Origin: Mycobacterium sp. | GTDB taxonomy: Bacteria; Actinomycetota; Actinomycetes; Mycobacteriales; Mycobacteriaceae | Direction of reading: 5' to 3' | Length of the DNA: 64,000 nucleotides | Assembly (NCBI GenBank): GCA_020438865.1 | Contig: JAGQTU010000007.1 | Coordinates: forward strand, 1-64,000 | Shown: one piece after another, positions 35,323-46,472 of the stretch | How the letters are laid out: every line of letters starts with the position of its first letter | How positions within the stretch are numbered: the stretch's first letter is position 1 | Position numbers and translations under genes: made by a program | Notes under the pieces: model-generated | What the model was told of the DNA's origin: nothing | Databases searched by the model: none | Seen by the model: only the letters and a program-made list of their open reading frames with translations

Positions 35323-36540
35323 ATGGCGGATCAGCCGGGGCTCCAGCGACGCCTGGGCACCTTCGACGCCGTCGTCATCGGGCTGGGTTCGATGATCGGG
35401 GCGGGCATCTTCGTGGCCCTCGGCCCCGCCGCCGCGGCGGCGGGCGGCGGACTGCTGATCGGGCTGGGTGCGGCCGCGGTGGTGGCCTACTGCAATGCGA
35501 CGTCCTCGGCGCGGCTGGCCGCGCGCTACCCGCAGTCCGGCGGCACCTACGTCTACGGCCGCGAGCGACTCGGCGAGTTCTGGGGCTACCTCGCGGGCTG
35601 GAGCTTCGTCGTCGGCAAGACCGCGTCGTGCGCGGCGATGGCGCTGACCGTCGGTTTCTACCTCTGGCCGGCGCAGGCCCATGCGGTCGCCGTGGCCGCG
35701 GTGGTGGGGCTGACCGCGGTGAACTACCGCGGAATCCAGAAGTCGGCGCTGCTGACCCGGCTGATCGTCGCCACCGTGCTGGCGGTGCTGGCCGCCGTGG
35801 TGGTGATCGTGTGGGGCTCCGGGCACGCCGACGCCGCCCTGGTGCGGCTGACCGGCGGGAGCATCCCGGGGGTGCTGCAGGCCGCGGGGCTGCTGTTCTT
35901 CGCCTTCGCCGGCTACGCCCGCATCGCGACGCTTGGCGAGGAGGTGCGCGAGCCGGCCCGGACCATCCCGCGCGCGATCCCGATCGCGTTGGCGATCACG
36001 CTGATCGCGTACGCGGCGGTGGCGGCCACCGTCATCGCGGTGCTCGGTACCGACGGATTGGCCTCCGCCCCAGCACCTTTGGCGGATGCGGTGCGCGCTG
36101 CCGGGCTGTCCTGGTTCGAGCCGGCGGTCCGGGCCGGGGCGGCGGTGGCGGCGCTGGGTTCACTGCTGTCCCTGATATTGGGAGTCTCGAGGACGACCCT
36201 GGCGATGGCGCGCGACCGCCACCTGCCCGCGCCGCTGGCGGCGGTGCACCCGCGATTCGCGGTGCCGCACCGGGCCGAGGTGGCGGTCGGCGCGCTCGTC
36301 GCCGTGCTCGCCGCGGTGGCCGATGTCCGTGGGGTGATCGGGTTCTCCTCGTTCGCGGTGCTGGCGTACTACGCCGTCGCCAACGCGTCGGCGTGGACAT
36401 TGGGCCGCCGGCTGATTCCGGCGGTGGGCCTGATCGGCTGTGTCGTGCTGGCGGTGGCACTGCCGCTCACCTCGGTGCTGGTCGGGGCGGGCGTGGTGGC
36501 GGTGGGTGCGCTGATCTATGCGGGGCGGCGATCGCGGTAG
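35323..36540 (+). CDS. amino acid permease (APC superfamily)
   Basis: 405 residues, about 12 transmembrane helices. The first helix carries GLGSMIGAGIFVALGP, the APC substrate-site unwinding motif, followed by CNATSSARLAARYPQSGGTY and VYGRERLGEFWGYLAGW in helix 2-3 and the amphipathic FFAFAGYARIATLGEEVREP loop. It probably imports an amino acid or related cation; specificity is not readable. The NCS2 permease gene follows after 46 bp on the same strand. Confidence 0.88.
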   Translation: MADQPGLQRRLGTFDAVVIGLGSMIGAGIFVALGPAAAAAGGGLLIGLGAAAVVAYCNATSSARLAARYPQSGGTYVYGRERLGEFWGYLAGWSFVVGKTASCAAMALTVGFYLWPAQAHAVAVAAVVGLTAVNYRGIQKSALLTRLIVATVLAVLAAVVVIVWGSGHADAALVRLTGGSIPGVLQAAGLLFFAFAGYARIATLGEEVREPARTIPRAIPIALAITLIAYAAVAATVIAVLGTDGLASAPAPLADAVRAAGLSWFEPAVRAGAAVAALGSLLSLILGVSRTTLAMARDRHLPAPLAAVHPRFAVPHRAEVAVGALVAVLAAVADVRGVIGFSSFAVLAYYAVANASAWTLGRRLIPAVGLIGCVVLAVALPLTSVLVGAGVVAVGALIYAGRRSR

Positions 36541-36586
36541 CGGTTCCGGGTGCACACCACCCCGAGATCGGGTTGAGTTGCCAACC

Positions 36587-37849
36587 GTGATCCCCCTGAC
36601 CTGGCGGCCGGTCGGCACCCGCGGTGAGCGCGACTTCGTCGTCGCCCCCGACGAACGGCTGAGTTGGCCGCGCACGCTGGGCATCGGGGCCCAGCACGTG
36701 GTGGCGATGTTCGGGGCGACGTTCCTGGTGCCGGTGCTGACCGGTTTTCCGCCGGCGACCACCCTGCTGTTCTCCGGCGTCGGCACGTGTGTGTTCCTGC
36801 TGATCACCGGCAACCGGCTGCCGAGCTATCTGGGCTCCAGCTTCTCGGTGATCGCGCCGGTCACCGCCGCGGTGGCCTCGCACGGCGCGGGCAGCGCGCT
36901 CGGCGGGTTGGTGGCGGTCGGTGTGCTGCTGACCGGCATCGGCCTGACCGTGCAACTGGTCGGCACGCACTGGATCGAGGTGACGTTGCCGCCGGTGGTA
37001 ACCGGGGCGATCGTCGCGCTGATCGGCTTCAACCTCGCCCCGGCCGCCAAGACGAACTTCGAGAGGGGCCCGCTGGTCGGCATCGTCACCCTGGTGCTGC
37101 TGGTGGGAGCCCTGGCCTTCTTCCGCGGCCTGATTGGCCGGCTGGCGATCTTCCTGGCGGTGACGGCCGGCTATCTGCTGGCCCTGGCGCTCGGCGAGGT
37201 CGACACCGCGGGGATCGCGGCGGCGGGCTGGCTGGGCCTGCCGACGTTCCAGACGCCGACGGTGACCGTGGCGGTGTTGCCGATGTTCCTGCCCGCCGTG
37301 ATCGCCCTGGTGGCCGAGAACATCGGGCACGTCAAGTCGGTCGGCCAGATGACCGGGGTCGACACCGACCCGCTCACCGGCCGGGCGTTGGCCGCCGACG
37401 GTGTCGCGACGGTGCTCGCCGGACTCGGCGGCGGGTCGGCCACCACGACCTACGCCGAGAACATCGGTGTGATGGCGGCGACCCGGGTGTACTCCACCGC
37501 GGCGTACTGGGTGGCGGGCGCGGTGGCCATCGCTTTGTCGTTGTGCCCCAAGGTGGGTGCGGCGATCTCGGCCATCCCGCCCGGCGTGCTGGGCGGCGCC
37601 ACGGTGGTGCTCTACGGCCTGGTCGGCGTGCTGGGCGTGCGGATCTGGCTGACCAATCAGGTCGATTTCGGCAAGCCGGTCAACCAGATGACCGCAGCGG
37701 TGGCCCTGATCATAGGTATCGCCGACTTCACCTGGCACATCGGCAGTCTCACGTTCACCGGTATCGCGCTGGGCTCGATCGGGGCGCTGGTGATCTTCCA
37801 CGGCATGCGGGGGCTGACCGCCCTGCGCGATCGGTTGGGGCCGACGTGA
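36587..37849 (+). CDS. uracil/xanthine permease (NCS2 family)
   Basis: 420 residues from the GTG at 36587. NCS2 hallmarks: GAQHVVAMFGATFLVPVLTG, PSYLGSSFSVIAPV, and the signature ALVAENIGHVKSVGQMTGVD with Glu and Gln/His substrate residues, then GGSATTTYAENIGVMAATRV. It most resembles UraA-type uracil importers. The stop overlaps the next ATG (TGATG). Confidence 0.9.
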   Translation: MIPLTWRPVGTRGERDFVVAPDERLSWPRTLGIGAQHVVAMFGATFLVPVLTGFPPATTLLFSGVGTCVFLLITGNRLPSYLGSSFSVIAPVTAAVASHGAGSALGGLVAVGVLLTGIGLTVQLVGTHWIEVTLPPVVTGAIVALIGFNLAPAAKTNFERGPLVGIVTLVLLVGALAFFRGLIGRLAIFLAVTAGYLLALALGEVDTAGIAAAGWLGLPTFQTPTVTVAVLPMFLPAVIALVAENIGHVKSVGQMTGVDTDPLTGRALAADGVATVLAGLGGGSATTTYAENIGVMAATRVYSTAAYWVAGAVAIALSLCPKVGAAISAIPPGVLGGATVVLYGLVGVLGVRIWLTNQVDFGKPVNQMTAAVALIIGIADFTWHIGSLTFTGIALGSIGALVIFHGMRGLTALRDRLGPT

Positions 37850-38493
37850 TGGACGCGATGATCGAGGAGTTGTACCGGAGTTTCGCCCGCTACCCGTTGC
37901 CGGCCCGCATCGAGGTCTGCGAGCAGTGCGGTCCGGAGTGGACGGCCGAGGACATCCGGCGCACACCGCTGCGGGAGATTTCGCTGCTGCAGTTGGAGGC
38001 GCTACACGTGATGTCGCTGGACGACAACGCCTTCCGGCACTTCTTCCCCAGGATGATCGAGGCGCTGCTCAGCGAGTTCGGTCCGGTGTTCGCCTTCTCG
38101 CTGGCCAGCCTGCGGGGTCGCACGCCGCAGTGGCCCGACGCCGAGGCCGCGCTGGTGCGTCGGCTCGTCGACACGCTGTGGACCGAGTTGCTCGGCGCCT
38201 TTCCCGCACAGCTCGGCTACTTCTCCGACACCCCCACGCTGATCGACTTCACCTACTGGTGCGACGCACCGGTGCCGGAATATCTCCGGCATTGGCAGCG
38301 GCTCGAAACCCGGCCCGCAGCAGAGCATCTGGCCGACCTGGTGGACTACGTGTACACCATCGGCGAACCGGAGGAGCCCGCCGTCAAACCGGTCATCACC
38401 GAGTGGCTGCGCCAGCCGGTGATCGGCGAGCGGCTCCGCAACGCCGGCTGCGACGGCGCCCACGAATTGTGGAGCGTGTGCGCTACGGCTTGA
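37849..38493 (+). CDS. conserved protein of unknown function coupled to the uracil permease
   Basis: 214 residues, starting MDAMIEELYRSFARYPLPAR and containing a CEQCG motif, LREISLLQLEALHVMSLDDN, FRHFFPRMIEAL and several Trp/Tyr-rich helices. I do not assign a family with confidence; similar proteins are annotated as hypothetical in actinobacteria. It is soluble and mostly helical by eye. The ATG overlaps the permease stop, so it is co-translated. The 3' end overlaps that of lpqL by 11 bases, convergently. Confidence 0.78.
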   Translation: MDAMIEELYRSFARYPLPARIEVCEQCGPEWTAEDIRRTPLREISLLQLEALHVMSLDDNAFRHFFPRMIEALLSEFGPVFAFSLASLRGRTPQWPDAEAALVRRLVDTLWTELLGAFPAQLGYFSDTPTLIDFTYWCDAPVPEYLRHWQRLETRPAAEHLADLVDYVYTIGEPEEPAVKPVITEWLRQPVIGERLRNAGCDGAHELWSVCATA

Positions 38494-39979
38494 CCAGGTG
38501 CCGGGTGCGGTCCTCGCGGATCGGCATCCCGTTACGACCGGTGATGTCCTGGGCGTAGACGCCGACGGCATACCCGACCCCGGCGCCCTGGATGCCCAGC
38601 GCCGTCCGATCGACGTGGTCGAGGGTGTCGGTGGCCTTGTGGTAGTTCGGGTCGAACGGCGCGTTGGGCGTGCCGCCCCACAGCTTCGCCTGCTCCTCGG
38701 TCTTGTTCTCCTCCGCCCCGGAGAACAGCCCACCGGCCGGGATGCCGGCCTTGGTGAACGCGTCGTAGTCGGAGCGGCCGTCGAAAAAGGTGTCCTGCGG
38801 GGTCTTTCCGGCCGCCTTCAGGTAGGCCATCAGGGTCCGTTCGATGCCCGGCGACCCCTCCGGCACCCGCGGCACGCTCTGCCCGCTTTCCGGGGCGGTG
38901 GACTGGTCGCCGTCGTAGGTGAAGTAGCCGGGATTCGGTGAGCCGATCATGTCGAAGTTCAGGTACAGGGCGATGTCCTTGAGTTGGTCGACATCGAGCG
39001 ACTCGATGTACTTCGTCGAGCCCACGGTGCCGAGTTCCTCGGCACCCCAGAACGCGAACCGCACCGCGTTCTTCACATCGGGCGAACTACCCAGCTGCAC
39101 GGCGGTTTCCAGCACGGCAGCCACCCCGGATCCGTTGTCGTTGATGCCCGGCCCCTCCGGGACGCTGTCGACGTGAGCCCCGACCATCACCACATCCGAG
39201 GTGGAGCCGGTCTTGGTCTGGGCGATCACGTTGCGGGCGTTGAAGACCGAGGTCTTGGCCTCCAGCGTGAGGGTGGTGGGTCCGGGCTTGGAGCGCAGCA
39301 GCGCGCCGTCGCTCTTGGTGACGCCGACCACCGGGATCTTGACGTCGGTGCTCTCACCGAGGGTGGAGCCCGACAACTCCCCGTCGACGTTGTTCGCGAC
39401 GATCAGCGCAACCGCGCCCTTCGTGGCGGCGATGGCCTGCTTCTCGGAGAACGGGCAACTGCCCCGGTCGACGAGCACCACCGCGCCCTTGACCGGCAGG
39501 CCGTCATAGTCGGCGGGCACACAACCCGGGGCCTCGCTGACCGGCGCGGCGACCAGTGGCCCGCTGACGCCCCCGGCCGGGGTGGCGATGCTGTACTGCA
39601 GAGCCCGCGCCTCGACGGTGGTACCGCCGACAGTCAGAATCGGCTTCTGCGACTCGAAGACCTTGGTCTGGAACTCCGGGGTCTGCACGTCGAAGCCCTT
39701 GGCGCGCAGCACACCGACCACGTAGTCGACGCTGGCGTCGAAGCCGGGGGTGCCGACGGCCCTGGTGCCGTTGTTGGCGTCGGCGATGTCCTGCAGCTTG
39801 GTCAGGTGGGCGATCAACGCCTCGGTCGTGACCCGATGCTGCAGGTCGGTACCGAATTGGGCGGCCTGCTGCGGCGCCGCCGTGGGCTGCGGCGGGGCGG
39901 CCGTCCGACCGCAGCCGGCCAGGACCGCGGCGGCGACCAGGGTCAGCGAGGCCGTCACTGCGGCGATTGCGCGCTTCAC
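38483..39979 (-). CDS. lpqL: M28-family aminopeptidase lipoprotein LpqL
   Basis: 498 residues from the GTG at 39979. The signal ends in the lipobox VLAGC, so it is exported and lipid-anchored. A protease-associated (PA) domain lies in the middle (about 130-260; PVKGAVVLVDRGSCPFSEKQ) inside an M28 zinc peptidase: metal ligands in GAHVDSV and GINDNGSG, catalytic Glu pair in AEELG, FDMIG, and SDYDAF. It matches M. tuberculosis LpqL (Rv0418) in length and place. It diverges from the S53 peptidase across 145 bp. Confidence 0.94.
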   Translation of the reverse strand: MKRAIAAVTASLTLVAAAVLAGCGRTAAPPQPTAAPQQAAQFGTDLQHRVTTEALIAHLTKLQDIADANNGTRAVGTPGFDASVDYVVGVLRAKGFDVQTPEFQTKVFESQKPILTVGGTTVEARALQYSIATPAGGVSGPLVAAPVSEAPGCVPADYDGLPVKGAVVLVDRGSCPFSEKQAIAATKGAVALIVANNVDGELSGSTLGESTDVKIPVVGVTKSDGALLRSKPGPTTLTLEAKTSVFNARNVIAQTKTGSTSDVVMVGAHVDSVPEGPGINDNGSGVAAVLETAVQLGSSPDVKNAVRFAFWGAEELGTVGSTKYIESLDVDQLKDIALYLNFDMIGSPNPGYFTYDGDQSTAPESGQSVPRVPEGSPGIERTLMAYLKAAGKTPQDTFFDGRSDYDAFTKAGIPAGGLFSGAEENKTEEQAKLWGGTPNAPFDPNYHKATDTLDHVDRTALGIQGAGVGYAVGVYAQDITGRNGMPIREDRTRHLVKP

Positions 39980-40124
39980 CGCGCCCAGAGTAGCCGCCGC
40001 CGTGCATGGTGAGCAGCCGGCTGCAGCGCCGACAATACTTACGGCTGACGAAGTTCGGGCGTGGGCGGATGGATCTTTGCTATTTTCGGCCGACGTGCAG
40101 GATGCACAGCGCTGCGGGGGGTCT

Positions 40125-41720
40125 ATGAAGGTGAGGGCGGCGACCCGTCTGCTGGTGGCGCTCGCCGTCGTCGCGGCGGTGGTGTTCGCCGTGCGCCCGC
40201 AGCAGGCGCCGACGGATCCGCGCGTCATCGCCGGGCCGTACGAGTTGCTGCTCGCGGCGTCGACCGATCTCGGCCCGTCTCAGGCGCCGGTGCGACTGAC
40301 CGCCGAACTGCGCACCGACACCCCGCCCGCCGCGCTCACCGACTGGGCGAGCGGGCGCGGATTGTCGGTGCACTGGCGCACCGGTGACCGCTGGGCCGTC
40401 ATCGCGGGCACCGCCCCGGCGATGGCGGCGGCATTCAACCTCACCGTGCACGACTACCGCGGCCGACGTGGACAACGTTTCTACGCCTCTCCCCAGCAGC
40501 CGCAGGTTCCCGAACCGCTGCGCACCGAGGTCAGCGAGCTGGGCCGCATCCTGAGCTTCACCCCGTTCCACGACGCCCGGCCGGTACCGATACCACTGGA
40601 CGTGTCGGACCACGGGCTGTCCCCCGAAGCGTTGCGACGCACCTACGACGTCGAGTCGCTGACCCAGAAGGGCTTCACCGGAAAGGGCATGACCGTCGTC
40701 GTTTTCGCCTTCGACGGCTTCGACCAGCCCGACCTCGACAAGTTCTCCTCGATGTTCGGGCTGCCCCAGTTCACCCCGGAGGTGGTGGGCGTCATGCCAT
40801 CTCAACGCAGCGGTGAGGCCACCATGGATCTGGAGGCGATCCATGCGATGGCGCCCGACGCGAAGACGGTATTGGTCAACGCACGCCCTACCGTCGAGGG
40901 CACCGACGCCTACCAGAAGATCGCCGCGATGATGGAGGACGCCGACCGACGCTACCGCGGGGCGATCTGGAGCCTGTCCATCGGCTGGGGCTGCGACAGA
41001 CTGATCACCGCGGCCGACCTGGCGCCGGCCCGCGCGGCACTGCGCGCCGCACACGACAACGGCACCACCGCCTTCAACGCCAGCGGAGACCTGGCCGGCC
41101 TGGAATGCAAGGGTGGTGAGAACTGGTCCACCCCACCGGGACCCGATGAGATCGGTCTGGACTCGGTGGCCTCGGTGCCGGAGATGACCAATGTCGGCGG
41201 CACCACCCTGTCGACCGACCGCGACGGCAACTGGCTCTCCGAGCAGGCCTGGTTCGACATCCCCCTGCTGCAGGGCACCAGCGGCGGAGTCTCCGCACTG
41301 TTTCCCCGCCCGGAGTGGCAGGAACACCTCGACGTCGGCAAGGGCGAGACCCGGCGACTCGCCCCGGACATCGCCGCGGTCGCCGACCCCCACAGCGGGG
41401 TCAAGTTCGTCTTCGACCAGACGGTGCTGTCGGCGGGCGGGACATCGCTGGCCGCACCACTGTGGGCCGGCATCACGGCCGTGATGGACCAGTACCTCGT
41501 CGCGCGGGGTGGCCGCCTGCTGGGTGACATCAATCCGCTCCTGTACGAGATCGCCCAGGGCGCAAGGCTTCCCGGGTTTCGACATGTACCGATGGGTGCG
41601 AATGCCGTGGACCGATCGCGGCCGACCTATGACCTGGTCACCGGACTGGGCACGCCGCATGTCGACAACCTCGTCGAAGACCTGTGGGCGATCCAGAAGA
41701 CGTGGATCGGTGTCGGATGA
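40125..41720 (+). CDS. S53 (sedolisin/kumamolisin-like) serine-carboxyl peptidase
   Basis: 531 residues. An uncleaved-looking N-terminal signal or anchor (RLLVALAVVAAVVFAV), an S53 pro-domain (about 35-150), then the catalytic domain. The catalytic set is complete: Glu231 and Asp235 in EATMD, Asp322 in ASGDLAG, and Ser441 in GGTSLAAP. The C-terminal calcium loop is unusual: where the family has an Asp-Ile pair the sequence reads FRHVPMGAN, so calcium binding may be changed. Exported, probably active in an acidic niche by analogy. The stop overlaps the next gene's ATG (ATGA). Confidence 0.9.
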   Translation: MKVRAATRLLVALAVVAAVVFAVRPQQAPTDPRVIAGPYELLLAASTDLGPSQAPVRLTAELRTDTPPAALTDWASGRGLSVHWRTGDRWAVIAGTAPAMAAAFNLTVHDYRGRRGQRFYASPQQPQVPEPLRTEVSELGRILSFTPFHDARPVPIPLDVSDHGLSPEALRRTYDVESLTQKGFTGKGMTVVVFAFDGFDQPDLDKFSSMFGLPQFTPEVVGVMPSQRSGEATMDLEAIHAMAPDAKTVLVNARPTVEGTDAYQKIAAMMEDADRRYRGAIWSLSIGWGCDRLITAADLAPARAALRAAHDNGTTAFNASGDLAGLECKGGENWSTPPGPDEIGLDSVASVPEMTNVGGTTLSTDRDGNWLSEQAWFDIPLLQGTSGGVSALFPRPEWQEHLDVGKGETRRLAPDIAAVADPHSGVKFVFDQTVLSAGGTSLAAPLWAGITAVMDQYLVARGGRLLGDINPLLYEIAQGARLPGFRHVPMGANAVDRSRPTYDLVTGLGTPHVDNLVEDLWAIQKTWIGVG

Positions 41721-43633
41721 GCGACACCGAGGACCGGACCGAGGACGCGGGCATGCACTGCGTCAACTGCCACAGCGTCGTACCGCCCGGCGCATTCTGC
41801 GGCAACTGCGGCGCGCACCTGACGCCGCGGCCCGGCGACGGACCGGCCTGGCTACGGCCGGGCGTGTTCTGCGCCGCGCCACACGAGTCGGTGTTACGCC
41901 CATCGCTGGCCAGCACGCTGCTTCCGCAACTGTCGGAGCTGACCCGCCGGCCGTTCAACCTGGGACTGGTGCTCATCATCGTCACGATGGCGGTGCTGGT
42001 GGAACTGCACCTTCCCGGTGGTCTGATCACGGTGGCCTCGCTGGGGCTGCCACTGCTGTTGCTGATCTACTGGCGCCGCTCCGGCGTGCTCGACGACGTT
42101 CCGCGCTGGGCCGTCTGGCTGACGGTGCTGCTGGCGTTGGGATTGGCGGTCGGGTGGGTTCTGCTGACCGGGGACCTGGTGGTGCGCGAGGCCGGATCGC
42201 CGTTCGAGGCGGGCTCGGCCGGGCGGCGGGTCATTCGGGACGGGCTCGGAGTCGCCGAGGGCGGCGCGATCCTGATGCTGATTCCCGCCGGTGTGGTCCG
42301 GCTGTTGTGGCGATCCCGCCGGGAGAGCCTGGAGGGCCTCGTCATCGGCGTGCTGAGCGCGTTGGTGTTCACCGCCACGGCGACGTTGACCCGGCTGGCA
42401 CCGCAGTTCATCACCGCCCCGGTCGCCCGCAGCCAGCCGGTGCAGTGGCTGTTCTTCGAAGCCGCCGTCCGCGGCGTGACGGTGCCGCTGACCGCGGCCT
42501 GCGCCGGTGGCCTGGTCGGCGCCGCCCTCTGGTTCCACCGGCCCAGTTCGGCAAGCCGATTGAACCGGTGGAAGGTCAGCGCGGCGCTGGCCGTGGGGGC
42601 GTTGACCGTTCTGGGCGTCTACGCGGTGGTGGGCTGGGCCGACGTCGAAGGTGTCTCGCAGCTCTACGTGCTGTCGTGGCACGTCGCGATGGCACTCGTC
42701 GCGCTGATCGGTCTGCGGATCGGCCTGCAGCTGACCCTGCTGCACGAAGAGACGACACCGGCCACCGACGGCTTTTTGCTCTGCCTGCACTGTCGCCATG
42801 TGGTTCCGGAGATGGCGTTCTGCCCGGCATGCGGCGCCGCCAACATCGCCTCCTCGGAACGGTCCCGCCGAGAGCGTCGCCGTGTCAGCACCGAAGCGCT
42901 TGGGCCCGAAGCAGATTCGGCGGTGTGGCCGGGCTATGCCGCACCGGCCCGCACCTACACCGCTGCCCGGGTGTCCCGGCAGTCGCCGGCGCCGGTGCTG
43001 GCCAGCTGGCTGGTCGGCATGACGGTGTTGTCGGCGATCTTCATCGTGGTGCCCGCGCTGACGGTCAAGCCGGCACCCCGGTACAACTGTCCGCCCGACT
43101 GCGGGACCCCGCCGACCGGGCAGCCGGTGTCGGCCAACCCGCGGTTCACCGCGCCGGGTGGATTGTTCTCGGTGGCCCATCCCGCGCCGGGCGCCGCCTA
43201 TACGGTCAGCACCGATGAACGTGGCGTCACGGCGCGCTACAACGGCGGCGACGGCGGGGAACTGCGCCTGACATCCGAACCAGCGGCCGAGCGCCCGGCC
43301 AGGGACGTGGCCAAGGCCTTTCTCGCCGCGAAGTTCCCCACCGCGCGCAAGGCCTTCGAGATTCCCAACGCGATGGTCGGCTTCCAGCCCGGCTACGGCG
43401 AGGTCGACGACGTCTTCCCGCTCGATCTGGACACCAGCTTCAAGCGGATGCGGGTGATCGTGATCGTCGCGGTCAAGAACGACCTGGCCCTGATCGCCGC
43501 GGGCGCCGGGCCGTTCCGCGAGTTCGGGCCGAAGTTCGGCCCGGGCCGGCCCTCACCGGCCAATGTGGAGATCGCCCAGGACATGGGCCAGTACGTCAAC
43601 AGCTTCCTGTGGAAGGGCGACCCGCCCCGCTAG
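41717..43633 (+). CDS. polytopic membrane protein with two zinc ribbons and an exported C-terminal domain
   Basis: 638 residues. An N-terminal zinc ribbon (CVNCHSVVPPGAFCGNCGAH) is followed by about eight transmembrane helices, a second ribbon (CLHCRHVVPEMAFCPACGAA), one further helix near residue 440, and about 190 residues outside the membrane ending KGDPPR. The helical core (AEGGAILMLIPAGVVRLLW, LEGLVIGVLSALVFTATATL) is reminiscent of PrsW-type intramembrane proteases, but the Glu-Glu and Glu-Asn catalytic positions are not conserved, so that likeness is weak. It is translationally coupled to the S53 peptidase, suggesting a joint function. Confidence 0.75.
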   Translation: MSDTEDRTEDAGMHCVNCHSVVPPGAFCGNCGAHLTPRPGDGPAWLRPGVFCAAPHESVLRPSLASTLLPQLSELTRRPFNLGLVLIIVTMAVLVELHLPGGLITVASLGLPLLLLIYWRRSGVLDDVPRWAVWLTVLLALGLAVGWVLLTGDLVVREAGSPFEAGSAGRRVIRDGLGVAEGGAILMLIPAGVVRLLWRSRRESLEGLVIGVLSALVFTATATLTRLAPQFITAPVARSQPVQWLFFEAAVRGVTVPLTAACAGGLVGAALWFHRPSSASRLNRWKVSAALAVGALTVLGVYAVVGWADVEGVSQLYVLSWHVAMALVALIGLRIGLQLTLLHEETTPATDGFLLCLHCRHVVPEMAFCPACGAANIASSERSRRERRRVSTEALGPEADSAVWPGYAAPARTYTAARVSRQSPAPVLASWLVGMTVLSAIFIVVPALTVKPAPRYNCPPDCGTPPTGQPVSANPRFTAPGGLFSVAHPAPGAAYTVSTDERGVTARYNGGDGGELRLTSEPAAERPARDVAKAFLAAKFPTARKAFEIPNAMVGFQPGYGEVDDVFPLDLDTSFKRMRVIVIVAVKNDLALIAAGAGPFREFGPKFGPGRPSPANVEIAQDMGQYVNSFLWKGDPPR

Positions 43634-43648
43634 CGGCGCTCGGTGCCG

Positions 43649-45375
<1,727 letters not shown>

Positions 45376-45379
<4 letters not shown>

Positions 45380-46464
45380 GCCCGTGCCCCCACCAGAAGC
45401 TCGGCGGCGATGCGTTCGGCGGTCCACGGCGCCAACAGGAATCCGGAGCGGCCGTGCCCGGTGGCCACCAGCGTCCGGTCGTCGAGCCGGCCGACGATGG
45501 GCATGTTGTCCGGCGTCATCGGGCGCAACCCGGCCGCGCATTCGGCCAGTTCGTATTCGCCGAGCGCGGGCATCACCGCGCACGCGTCGTCGAGCAGCTC
45601 GCGGGCACCGGTCACCGACGGGGCGGTGTCGCGGCCGTGCTCGTACTGGGTGGCCCCGACCACCACACCGTCGGCGCGCGGCACCAGGTACACCTGCCGA
45701 CCGTGCACCCGGGCGCGAACCACACGCTGCAGCAACGGCATACAGCCTCGTCGCCAGCGCAGCCGCAGCACCTCGCCCTTGACCGGCCGGACGGCCAGCC
45801 CGGGCCACAGCGCCGGCGCGTCGATACCGTTGGCGATCACCACGGTGTGCACACCATCGCGGGCCTGGTCGAGTGCCTCGACCGGGCCGGCCCAGTGCAC
45901 CCCGAGTTCCTCGCAGTGGTGCTCCAGCGCCTCGACGAGCAGCCGATTGTCCACAGCCAGCTCGTCGATGGCCCGGAATCCGTGCCGGATGCCTTGTGCC
46001 AGAAGCGGTTCCACGTCACGTGCGGCGCTCGTCATGGTCACCGGATGGCCCTGGGCGGCCAGCCACTCGCCGACGGTGCCCAGATCCGCGGCGTCGGCCC
46101 GATCGACGGCCACCACCAGCGACTCCCGGGCGGTGACCACCGCGTCGGGCAGTCCGTTGAGGAATCCGCCGTGCCACAGCCGTAGCGACTCGAGGCCGAT
46201 GTGCAGCAGCTTCTCCTCACCGGGCCAGCCCTCGCTGTGCGGGGCCAGCATCCCGCCGGCCACCCAGGACGCGCCCGGGTTCGTGAATGCCTTCCCCCGG
46301 TCGCTTCGCTCCTGCCCCCAGGCAGTCTTCCCCCGGTCGCTTCGCTGCTGCCCCCAGGGACCGGTGCGGTGCACCCGCACCGACCACCCGGCCAGCGCCG
46401 CCCGGCGGGCCACCGCGAGACCGATGACGCCGCCGCCGATGACGGCGAGCGATTCCTCTGACAT
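45376..46464 (-). CDS. thiO: glycine oxidase ThiO, with an in-frame repeat insertion
   Basis: FAD enzyme that oxidises glycine to the dehydroglycine used by ThiG. 362 residues from the ATG at 46464 (GAAGGGG upstream). The FAD motif [20 protein letters not shown] is intact, as are [19 protein letters not shown] and the C-terminal [20 protein letters not shown]. Between VRVHRTG and GASWVAGG, which I recall as nearly adjacent in M. tuberculosis ThiO, lie about 28 extra residues containing two copies of WGQxRSDRGK. The insert is in frame and the rest is undamaged, so the enzyme is probably functional. Confidence 0.92.
46291..46358. repeat. tandem 36-bp repeat inside thiO
   Basis: Two copies with a period of 36 bp (46291-46322 and 46327-46358) match in 31 of 32 bases over the core CTTCCCCCGGTCGCTTCGCT and its CTGCCCCCAGG continuation. 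The period is a multiple of three, so thiO stays in frame. On the coding strand it encodes WGQ(Q/E)RSDRGK twice. Confidence 0.9.
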
Positions 46465-46472
46465 GTCCCCTT

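Noticed and set aside
41717..43633. Zinc-ribbon membrane protein as an active PrsW protease
   Set aside because: The resemblance is limited to hydrophobic pattern; the catalytic Glu-Glu and following Glu/His positions are not present.
46291..46358. Repeat in thiO as a CRISPR-like array
   Set aside because: Only two copies with almost no spacer, inside a coding gene and in frame.
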